IMG/VR virus record: IMGVR_UViG_3300022918_000011
Location: 18,689-82,688 of that record
Origin: a virus
Direction: 5' to 3' (one strand)
DNA length: 64,000 nucleotides
A program made the translations under genes and the position numbers. The notes under the pieces are model-generated. The model worked only from the letters and a program-made list of their open reading frames with translations, was not told the origin of the DNA and made no database searches. This document shows positions 57,309 to 64,000 of the stretch, piece after piece (the stretch's first letter is position 1; each line of letters opens with the position of its first letter).

Positions 57309-58487
57309 TTAGACTTCCAGGCTGAGAACAGACCAGGCGTCATCGTTCAAGCGAGTAGCCATCTCGCCATAGTCAACGCGGAACGCGGTGGCCTTACGCA
57401 TCACGTACTCTTCGATCGCGTCGTAGGCAGCCGACACGTTGACGAAGCGCTGTACTGCGTAGCGAGTGTCCAGGCCAACGATGATGTTCGCACCGAACAC
57501 GTCGGTGTCGAAAGGCACATAGTCAGGCTGGGTCAGGTTCAAGTTCAGGCCGCCCCATGGGGTAGCGATCTTCGAACCGTTCGGGCCACCGACAGTAGGC
57601 GTCAGCGCTTCATCCAGAACGAACGCGGTGTCGATGTCGCCCAACGCCATGTTCAGGTTGAAGCGGTTGTGCTTGCTGTACAGCCACTTGATGTAAGCCT
57701 TCTTGGTGATCTGGCCATCGGCCGTGATCGTGCTGTCGAAGGACGCTGCGGTGACTTGCGGCAGTGCAGCCAGGTCTTGGTCAACATCACCCAGAACCAT
57801 TGCGCGCAGCTGCTCACCGACACGGGCGATCTTGTCGCCGCGGGCCTGGGCTTCCATCACTACACGAACCAGGTCGATAGTGGTGGCTTCCATGGCTTCG
57901 TCGGAGATCATAAGACCGATCGAGTTGGTAGGGATGCGGTACGATTTCTGACCAGTAGTGATACTGATCATGGTCGCAGGCTCTGCCAACTGAGCGATGC
58001 GGCCGCTGCGGCTACCTTCAGGACCACGAGTGTCGATGATCGGCTGCTCGGCTTTGGTGCCGATGATGTTTCGGCTGACCGAGATCATCTTTTCCCAGAT
58101 GGCCAGAATGTCGCTGCCGTCGTCGGTGTGAGCGTTGGCTTGGAGAGTTTCCAAGATCACCTGTGGGTACAGGAGACGCGCGCCCAGGCTGTTGTCTGAA
58201 CTATCCGGCTTACGGAAACCGTCAGCCAGGGTCATGCCCGACATTTCCTTCATGGTCAGGGCAGGGCCGTGACCTTGACGACCGTCCAGCAGGGCAGCCT
58301 GGGACATCATCTGGTCGATGACATCACCTTGGGAGGCGTCGAAGTCCGGCGCGATACGGCGCATGTACTGACGCAGATCCATCTTGGCGTCGGCAGCGTG
58401 CTTGTACACGTTGACACCAACCTCGATCTCTTTCAGCTCGGACTTACCGGTTGCAGCATTCACTGCGTAATATTTCAACTTGAACAT
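57309..58487 (-). CDS. major capsid protein (HK97-like)
   Basis: A 392-residue protein of capsid length with an N-arm, a central alpha/beta part (SITTGQKSYRIPTNSIGLMI) and a C-terminal domain (VFGANIIVGLDTRYAVQRFV). The order protease-decoration-capsid-connector and the strong terminator support the call. No decisive short motif exists for this family. Confidence 0.85.
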   Translation of the reverse strand: MFKLKYYAVNAATGKSELKEIEVGVNVYKHAADAKMDLRQYMRRIAPDFDASQGDVIDQMMSQAALLDGRQGHGPALTMKEMSGMTLADGFRKPDSSDNSLGARLLYPQVILETLQANAHTDDGSDILAIWEKMISVSRNIIGTKAEQPIIDTRGPEGSRSGRIAQLAEPATMISITTGQKSYRIPTNSIGLMISDEAMEATTIDLVRVVMEAQARGDKIARVGEQLRAMVLGDVDQDLAALPQVTAASFDSTITADGQITKKAYIKWLYSKHNRFNLNMALGDIDTAFVLDEALTPTVGGPNGSKIATPWGGLNLNLTQPDYVPFDTDVFGANIIVGLDTRYAVQRFVNVSAAYDAIEEYVMRKATAFRVDYGEMATRLNDDAWSVLSLEV

Positions 58488-58530
58488 GATTTCAGTCCCT
58501 TAACTGGTGGAGGTCGCTAAGCCGCAGGGC

Positions 58531-58977
58531 TTAGCAGCGCTCGATGAGAACGGTGGTGCCAACAGCGCCAGCGCTGAACAGGCGGATCACCCGGTATTTG
58601 TAGACAGCGCCGACACCGGCCTTGACTACAGGCAGGCTCTTGGTGCCGAGGGCACCCTGAACACCTGCAACAACCTGAGCGCCGACGGTCAGAGCAGTAG
58701 CACCGCCCACCTTGGCTTCGAAACGGCAAGCCGGATCAGGGTGAGCAACACCGCCGAACGAGAAACCACCAGAGGTAGCGTCTTCGATGGAGTCGACGAA
58801 ACCGTCGATGTCATCGCCATCCGCCACAGGAACGTAGTTGCTCACAGGACCCAGTTTCACCACTTTGCCGATGTCGGCCATGGTGAACTTGGCTGCAGCG
58901 GACACGCCGAGCTTCGCGGAAATAACGTTCAGCCGCTCAGGGCTGTGAGTCAGAGTTGTGAATACAAAATCAGCCAT
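58531..58977 (-). CDS. capsid decoration protein
   Basis: A 148-residue beta-rich protein (MADFVFTTLTHSPERLNVIS) with many Gly, Val and Ala residues, placed between scaffold and capsid genes as gpD-type cement proteins are. It should stabilise the expanded head. Confidence 0.7.
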   Translation of the reverse strand: MADFVFTTLTHSPERLNVISAKLGVSAAAKFTMADIGKVVKLGPVSNYVPVADGDDIDGFVDSIEDATSGGFSFGGVAHPDPACRFEAKVGGATALTVGAQVVAGVQGALGTKSLPVVKAGVGAVYKYRVIRLFSAGAVGTTVLIERC

Positions 58978-58989
58978 GACGTAGGCTCC

Positions 58990-59580
58990 TTAGCGGCTAT
59001 GTTTAACAGGGGACTTGGCGCGGAAATCCGTGTTCGCCGAGGATCCCACTGTCGTGGTGTCTGCCAGAGGCGCAGTCTGCGACTTCTGGGAGGTTGGAAA
59101 CCGAACTGCCATCTCGCTATGCAGATCAGTAAACTGGGCCAGCACTTCTGCTGGGGTGCCCTTGGCTTCCAGAGGCTTCTGCAGGGCAACCTGCAGCTTC
59201 TGGACACCGTGCTGGGCAACGGTCATCAGCGCCTGGATGTTGGCTTCGGCGGTGGTGACGCGCGCTTCAGCGGCAACGACGGCAGCCTGGGCTGCTTCAA
59301 GCTGAGCTTCCAGCCGGCCGTTTGCCTTTAGGGCGTCACGGTAGTCTGACGCCAGAGTGCCAGGCACTTCAGGCTCAACGACCGGAGCTGCCGGATCAGC
59401 AGGCTTGTTGGCTTCTGCCAAGGCTGCTGCGGCAATAACTGCAGCTGCATCAGCGTCGTCTTTTTCGACGATAGCGTCAGTCAACTGCTTGGTGTAGTGG
59501 GCAAACTCAGCATCGTTCAGGACCGTTTTTGGATCGGCGCCTGCTACGATCTGAGCCATTTTCTCAGCAGAGATGTTCAT
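58990..59580 (-). CDS. nested scaffold protein, in-frame internal start
   Basis: The last 196 residues of the protease gene can be made alone from an internal ATG (MNISAEKMAQIVAGADPKTV) preceded by GGAGG with a 6-base gap. This matches the lambda C/Nu3 plan, where a scaffold is made from the same frame as the protease. The product is a coiled-coil-rich scaffold without the peptidase domain. Confidence 0.7.
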   Translation of the reverse strand: MNISAEKMAQIVAGADPKTVLNDAEFAHYTKQLTDAIVEKDDADAAAVIAAAALAEANKPADPAAPVVEPEVPGTLASDYRDALKANGRLEAQLEAAQAAVVAAEARVTTAEANIQALMTVAQHGVQKLQVALQKPLEAKGTPAEVLAQFTDLHSEMAVRFPTSQKSQTAPLADTTTVGSSANTDFRAKSPVKHSR

Positions 59581-60459
59581 CTCAAACCTCCGGGAATCGC
59601 TCGGGTTATTTGCGGTCGCGCCGCTTCCAATCAGATCGTCAAGGGTTGTGACCTTGTCGATCAGTCCTACCGACACTGCTTGCGCAGCGAAGAAGGTTTG
59701 CCCCTCAGCCCAGATGCCAACGTCGCTGATCATCAGGTTGCGGTTGACGGATACGTGGTCAAGAAAGAACTTGTTCGTATCGTCGATATTCTTTTGCAGG
59801 TAAGCCTGGTCAGACGCGGTCATCGCCTCGTAAGGGTTCCCGATAGCCTTGAACTTGCCTGCCTTGATGACGGTGAACTTAATGCCCATGGTGGCTTCGG
59901 TGTTGGCGTAGGTGCGGACCACCGCCATCGTGCCGATGCTGCCGACCTCTGCCATCTTGCTGCCAGAGACCTGACGGCAGCTGCACATCAGCCAGTACGC
60001 AGCGGACATCGCCGCCGAGTCGGTGTGGGCATCAACCTTCACGCCAGTGGCGCGAAGTTTTTTGATCGCGGTGGTCACCGTGTCCAGGCCGCGCACCGCG
60101 CCGCCACCGGAGTTGATGTCCAACAGAACCTTCTTGTTGCCGGACTCTGCGATGATCTGCAGCGCGTCCTTGATGGCTTCGTAGCTGGTGGACTCGCCCG
60201 GGAACCACATCTGCCAGCGGCTGTAAGTTGGCGTCAGCGAACCGTGAACCTTGAGGACGACCGTCTCACCAACCTTTTCAAGCAGGTACAGGCCAATGCG
60301 ATCTTCCTTCACGCCGAAGACAGCGTCCGTGCCGACGTACCCATTCTCTGGGTCGAACGGGCTGCGCGAGAACGCCTTCACGTCGAACTTGTATTGCTCC
60401 AAGAACTTGTCGAGGCGCATGTACGAGGCTTCGGAGCCCAACCAAACCGTATCAAACAT
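58990..60459 (-). CDS. S49-type prohead protease fused to scaffold
   Basis: A 489-residue protein. Residues about 1-280 form a ClpP-fold S49 peptidase: VLLDINSGGGAVRGLDTVTT, then DSAAMSAAYWLMCSC with the likely nucleophile Ser, and EVGSIGTMAVV. After about 294 comes a helical, Ala/Glu-rich scaffold (EAQLEAAQAAVVAAEARVTT). The protease would cut the scaffold and possibly itself during head maturation. The ATG at 60459 has AAGGAG upstream; the open frame continues to 60567 over the portal C-terminus. A nested start at 59580 lies inside. Confidence 0.85.
   Translation of the reverse strand: MFDTVWLGSEASYMRLDKFLEQYKFDVKAFSRSPFDPENGYVGTDAVFGVKEDRIGLYLLEKVGETVVLKVHGSLTPTYSRWQMWFPGESTSYEAIKDALQIIAESGNKKVLLDINSGGGAVRGLDTVTTAIKKLRATGVKVDAHTDSAAMSAAYWLMCSCRQVSGSKMAEVGSIGTMAVVRTYANTEATMGIKFTVIKAGKFKAIGNPYEAMTASDQAYLQKNIDDTNKFFLDHVSVNRNLMISDVGIWAEGQTFFAAQAVSVGLIDKVTTLDDLIGSGATANNPSDSRRFEMNISAEKMAQIVAGADPKTVLNDAEFAHYTKQLTDAIVEKDDADAAAVIAAAALAEANKPADPAAPVVEPEVPGTLASDYRDALKANGRLEAQLEAAQAAVVAAEARVTTAEANIQALMTVAQHGVQKLQVALQKPLEAKGTPAEVLAQFTDLHSEMAVRFPTSQKSQTAPLADTTTVGSSANTDFRAKSPVKHSR
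59587..59591 (-). promoter_or_regulatory. internal ribosome site for the nested scaffold
   Basis: GGAGG on the - strand, ending 6 bases before the internal ATG at 59580. It is as strong as any ribosome site in the head gene cluster, although it lies inside a coding region. Confidence 0.7.
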
Positions 60460-60469
60460 TGTGGTCTCC

Positions 60470-61948
60470 TTAGTTATCGTCACCGCCGGACTTGGCCGGG
60501 GTGTCTGGTGAGAGGGCGGCTTCGGCCGAACCGGCGCGGTTGGCTGCTGGATCGTTGGCAGCGGCAACCTTGGTTGCGAACCCGGTACCGGACAGCGGTA
60601 CGGTCATGCCCTGTGGGCGCATGCCGAGTTCGTAGCAGGCGTGTGCGTCGTTGATCACGCCAAGACTCAGCAGCTCCAGGACTCGCTTCTGCTTGGTAGC
60701 GACATACGCTTCCAACTCGGCTTCCGGGCGAAGGTCAATCGGCATGAACTCAAAGCTGACGTAGCCGTCAATGCCGTAGAGGCGACATGCCAGCGTCAGT
60801 GCGCGCGACATTACCTCTTCGACCGGAGGGCGGCAAGCTTGAACGACTTTCAGGTAAATCAGGGTCTCCGCGTTGGACAGTGCCTGGCTTCCGCCTGCAC
60901 GCAACCCGGAGACAGAAGCTGGGGTCTTCAGCGCGGCGCCGAGCAGGTTGCCCAGCGTCGACAACATGCCGGTGTAATCGGACTTGTTGCCGCCGGTGTC
61001 TTCTACCTTGAACGACACGCTGTCGAACGCGATGATCGCGTCTTCAGGTTCCAAGCCAGCGAGCTCAGAGATCATCTCGTCGCGCACGGTGGCGTAGATG
61101 GCAGCCATCTTCTCCGGGCTGGCGCGGGTCTTCTCGTCAGTAGCGGCGAGGACCTTGTCGGCGGCGATGGTCGCGATCAGGCGGCTGTGCCCGGTGCGGT
61201 TCAGCGCACGGTGCGTGTCTTCGAGGAAGCTGTTGAAGTTGATCGTGTGGGACAGGCCCGGGCGAAGCAGCGATACCGCGTAGGCTTCGTCAGGGTTTCG
61301 GTTGTGCTCGGCCATGAACACCGTTGGGATGTTCAGCTCGATCTTACCGGCGTCCTGCGTCGGGTACCGACCGCCTTGACCATCAGCTACCCACGCAATC
61401 GTGGAGTAGCCGATCGGTACCAGACGGTCAGGGCCGAACTGCTGATCCAGCACCAGCTCCTGGCCGCAGCCGCCCGAGGTGACCACGTCCATCTGCATCA
61501 TGGCCAACAGAGTCGACGCGCCTGGCTTGTCGTTGTAGCCCTTGCTGTAATCACTCACCGCGCTGATCTTGTCCATCAGCTGGTAGGCCAGCGTCATGAC
61601 TTCAATCGACATCGTGCCGGTCGCATCGTACCCGCCAATCCGCCAGCCCGCGCCGGTGGACAAAGCCACCATCGAGTTGGCAGCCGAGCTGAAGAGACCA
61701 TCTTCACGGATAAGCGTGCGGATGATGTCAGTGACGTCGGTTTTGGAGGCAACGTTGTTGATGGCGGAAGCGGTGTAGCGGGCCAGCGTATTCGTGATCG
61801 CCGCGCCTTTGTCCAGATCAGAGCCTGGTCGTTGAGCGCGGGCTTTGCCAGCCAGATTCTTCTTCGGCAAGATTACCCCAGAGTCGCCTGCGCCTACCGC
61901 TTTATAGCGGGAGCCGGGTTTATCAGGTTGGGGGGTCTTGGCTGCCAT
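60470..61948 (-). CDS. portal protein
   Basis: A 492-residue protein. LIREDGLFSSAANSMVALST, the segment AMMQMDVVTSGGCGQELVLD and the stem-helix region VSGLRAGGSQALSNAETLIY fit phage portals. Position between terminase and protease genes is standard. A Gly/Ala/Pro-rich tail (NDPAANRAGSAEAALSPDTP) ends the protein. It forms the DNA entry ring. Confidence 0.82.
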   Translation of the reverse strand: MAAKTPQPDKPGSRYKAVGAGDSGVILPKKNLAGKARAQRPGSDLDKGAAITNTLARYTASAINNVASKTDVTDIIRTLIREDGLFSSAANSMVALSTGAGWRIGGYDATGTMSIEVMTLAYQLMDKISAVSDYSKGYNDKPGASTLLAMMQMDVVTSGGCGQELVLDQQFGPDRLVPIGYSTIAWVADGQGGRYPTQDAGKIELNIPTVFMAEHNRNPDEAYAVSLLRPGLSHTINFNSFLEDTHRALNRTGHSRLIATIAADKVLAATDEKTRASPEKMAAIYATVRDEMISELAGLEPEDAIIAFDSVSFKVEDTGGNKSDYTGMLSTLGNLLGAALKTPASVSGLRAGGSQALSNAETLIYLKVVQACRPPVEEVMSRALTLACRLYGIDGYVSFEFMPIDLRPEAELEAYVATKQKRVLELLSLGVINDAHACYELGMRPQGMTVPLSGTGFATKVAAANDPAANRAGSAEAALSPDTPAKSGGDDN

Positions 61949-62085
61949 TCGGCTAAATATCTACTGGGTGGCGAATGCAGCAGATTCTAGGGGTCTAAGG
62001 TACTGATTTGCAAATTATAACTGGATCTTTCCGGGGCACTAGAACACCCTACATTGACATTCCGCTGCACCTACAGAGGTTTCCC

Positions 62086-62559
62086 ATGGAAGACAAAAAT
62101 CAGGCTCAGTCGGCCTTGATCACAGACGACGGTACTAACTGGCCACCTCTGGTGCTGATCGGCATCGTGGCGTGCTTCGTGCTGTCAGCGTTCGCCTACT
62201 GGTTCCACTCCAAGCCCGGATCGGACCACTACCAGGATGAGGTCCGGGAAGCGATCTGGACTACGTATGCCGTCGGCAACCCGTACACCTACGTGCTGCT
62301 GAACATGCGACAGAGTTTGCAGGACCCGCTGGTGGTGTGTGGACGGATCAACTACGAGAAGACCCTGAACGGCGGGTGGACCGGGTTCACGGATTTCTAC
62401 ATGGACAAGGGTGTGGTTTACATCGCGCCTATCGGCGGCCGGTACGAGAAGACGTTCCGGGAATTGTGCATTGCTACACCTGACACCTCGGATAAGCCTG
62501 CAGGACCAGCTGTAATTGAACTGGTCCTGCCGACGAAACCCGAAGTGAAGATCAAGTAG
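62086..62559 (+). CDS. lone + strand membrane protein, moron candidate
   Basis: A 157-residue protein. It has an N-terminal membrane helix (PPLVLIGIVACFVLSAFAYW) and a soluble C-terminal domain (NPYTYVLLNMRQSLQDPLVV and on), predicted to lie in the periplasm. The ATG at 62086 has AGAGG upstream; an earlier in-frame start at 62008 lacks one. It is the only + strand gene in the 37-64 kb late block and lies antisense between terminase and portal, its stop 1 base from the terminase stop. No convincing promoter was found in the 137-base gap before it. Superinfection exclusion is a possible role; unproven. Confidence 0.65.
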   Translation: MEDKNQAQSALITDDGTNWPPLVLIGIVACFVLSAFAYWFHSKPGSDHYQDEVREAIWTTYAVGNPYTYVLLNMRQSLQDPLVVCGRINYEKTLNGGWTGFTDFYMDKGVVYIAPIGGRYEKTFRELCIATPDTSDKPAGPAVIELVLPTKPEVKIK

Positions 62560-62560
62560 C

Positions 62561-64000
62561 CTACCTTCTGCGGCCGCGTGCGGCCGCCGCTCCAACCCCG
62601 AACAAACCCTGAAGCACTCCCGCCTCCTCGGGCTTTGGCCCGATCTCAACGACACCACTCCCCAGTTTCACCGTACCCACACCTGGCATGACACCTACAA
62701 CGGTGGACGGCGCCAGCTCGTCGATGGCCAGCATCGCGATACCTGCATAGTTCGCCGCGTGTACCCAGTGGTCTGCGCCTGGCGTGCGGACGAACCGGTC
62801 CTTCATATCCCCGTCAGCGTTGCGCTCGCGGATCTTCTTGGTCGTCTTGAAATGCTCGAACAACTCGTTGGCCAGCTCAGGCTTGAACGGGTACAGGATG
62901 TCGCCACTGTTGTGCTGGTTGAGCAGCAGGCTCAGCGTCTTGGTCCGGTCGGCGTTGATCTGGTCACCGGCCTTGACCTCAACGATCGGCAGCGAGCCTG
63001 ACACGTTCTGCACGTAGACCACGGAAACGATGTTCTCCCGGGCACGCAGCAGCGTGTTGACCAGGGTGATGTCGGGGCCGGCGTCGATGCACAGCTTTTT
63101 CATGTTGTAGAAGTCGTAGCGGTCCAGCACCTTCGGCGCCGCAGGATCGTCCTTGGTGTTGGAGATCTTCTCCATCCAGATGACGTGGGTCTTGCTGCCG
63201 ACCTTGGCCTTGACCATCAGATGGCAGACCTTGCCGATGTCCATCCCGCCGACGGTTGGCGCGGTCACGATGTACTGGCCGTAGATCCACAGCTGCACGG
63301 TGCAGAGGCGGTCCTTGGTCACCTGATCGGTGAAGAAGCTGTTCTCGGCGCTGGAGAATGGCAGCCCGATTACGAAGTTGATGAAGTCGGACTGCAGCGG
63401 GTAATCGCCGATGGACTTGATCACGGTGTGAGGGGCGTTGTACTTGGGCACATCCCACGGGAACACCTGGTAGCTGTGGTCGTGCGCCGACGGGTGTTTG
63501 GCAACCCACTCGCGTCGTGACGGATCGCACAGGCTGGCCCAGAGGTTCTTGCCGCAGGATGGACACTTGATCCACGCCTCGTCCATCCGGTACCGCGATT
63601 CCATGGAATCGTTCCGGCTGAACTCGATCATCGGCCGGTCGAAGCCAGGCACGATGAAGTCCTGGAAGAAGTCCGGCACTACCTGTTTATTGCAGTGCTC
63701 GCACTTGCACATGTAGTAACGCTGGTCACCCTTTTGGAAGTCGATGTCGACCCCATATCCGTCCACCGTTGGCGTAGAGAACCGGTACCGATACCCGCGA
63801 TTACCAAACTCGTCTGTGGTCTTGGCGTGTCGAATACGTGATTCAAGTTTCCCAAGGATGGTTTCATTGGAGAAGTCCACTTCGTCAGAGATGATGAATT
63901 CGGCCGGTACCGAGATCGCCGCCTTGGCGCCGTGGGTACCGATGACGTAGAGCAGCGATGACCCGAGCTTCTTCTGGCTGGCAGAGTTGCCCCCGGCAGC
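62561..64000 (-). CDS. terminase large subunit, GpA-like (5' part outside window)
   Basis: The frame is open to the right edge, so the N-terminus is missing; 479 residues are seen. At the visible start, VPAEFIISDEVDF is the Walker B end of the ATPase. A zinc knuckle follows (CKCEHC ... CPSC), then the nuclease domain with GGMDIGK and KLCIDAGPD acidic sites and a C-terminal WVHAANYAGIAML. This is the GpA-type layout. It should cut and pump DNA into the head. The gene ends with a Gly/Ala/Arg-rich tail coded by a GCGGCCGC repeat (62570-62587). Confidence 0.85.
   Translation of the reverse strand, partial: AAGGNSASQKKLGSSLLYVIGTHGAKAAISVPAEFIISDEVDFSNETILGKLESRIRHAKTTDEFGNRGYRYRFSTPTVDGYGVDIDFQKGDQRYYMCKCEHCNKQVVPDFFQDFIVPGFDRPMIEFSRNDSMESRYRMDEAWIKCPSCGKNLWASLCDPSRREWVAKHPSAHDHSYQVFPWDVPKYNAPHTVIKSIGDYPLQSDFINFVIGLPFSSAENSFFTDQVTKDRLCTVQLWIYGQYIVTAPTVGGMDIGKVCHLMVKAKVGSKTHVIWMEKISNTKDDPAAPKVLDRYDFYNMKKLCIDAGPDITLVNTLLRARENIVSVVYVQNVSGSLPIVEVKAGDQINADRTKTLSLLLNQHNSGDILYPFKPELANELFEHFKTTKKIRERNADGDMKDRFVRTPGADHWVHAANYAGIAMLAIDELAPSTVVGVMPGVGTVKLGSGVVEIGPKPEEAGVLQGLFGVGAAAARGRRR

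Noticed and set aside
62054-62059. TTGACA as the promoter of the lone + strand gene
   Set aside because: It is only 32 bases before the ATG and no -10 follows at 17 bases (AGGTTT).
62570-62587. Double GCGGCCGC as a terminator for the 62086 gene
   Set aside because: It codes for the Ala/Arg tail of the terminase, and no T-tract follows on the + strand.
1-64000. tRNA genes, CRISPR arrays, insertion sequences, integrase or attachment sites
   Set aside because: No T-loop/acceptor pairs, regularly spaced repeats, transposase or recombinase motifs were seen on reading.

Overview
The window is a tailed-bacteriophage genome segment (Caudoviricetes, siphovirus-type) that is GC-rich. It most likely comes from a phage of a Pseudomonas-like gammaproteobacterium; the host is inferred from base composition and protein style only. 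The evidence for a phage is direct: a terminase, portal, prohead protease with scaffold, decoration protein, HK97-type capsid protein, tail tube, frameshifted tail chaperones, a giant tape measure and a complete lysis cassette are all present, with almost no intergenic space. No integrase, repressor or tRNA was seen, so a lytic lifestyle is the simplest reading, but the genome continues past both edges.

Layout. From 1 to 37084 every gene is on the + strand. About 1-7.1 kb is a run of small, mostly unrecognisable genes joined by ATGA/GTGA overlaps, broken by a periplasmic TAXI-type solute-binding protein and by perfect palindromes. From 7.1 to 14 kb there is a C5 DNA methyltransferase with a repeat-filled middle, more small genes, a 146-residue stand-alone fragment of a family A DNA polymerase, and a possible Nmad5-like protein. 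From 14 to 36 kb lies the replication, recombination and nucleotide module: SF1 helicase, AEP-type primase-ATPase, SNF2-type helicase, a highly acidic protein with its own promoter and terminator, MazG-like NTPase, ThyX, two DnaQ-like exonucleases, a 1228-residue DNA polymerase I with 5' nuclease, dNMP kinase, resolvase-like nuclease, ATP-dependent ligase and SbcD/SbcC homologues. A few small genes follow, including a frameshifted DUF4326 gene.

The two transcription directions meet at a hairpin near 37.1 kb. From 37.1 kb to the right edge the genes are on the - strand, so late transcription reads right to left: terminase, portal, protease with a nested scaffold start, decoration, capsid, connector and neck proteins, tail terminator, tail tube, chaperones, tape measure (2767 residues), tail tip, two paralogous beta-propeller proteins, then endolysin, spanins and holin. 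One + strand gene (62086-62559) lies antisense between terminase and portal and is a moron candidate.

The most unusual items are the stand-alone polymerase palm/fingers protein (12386-12826), the phage-encoded TAXI solute-binding protein (654-1532), the nested scaffold start, the frameshifted DUF4326 gene, the tandem propeller proteins and the lone antisense gene. All domain assignments were made by eye from motifs; no database search was run.
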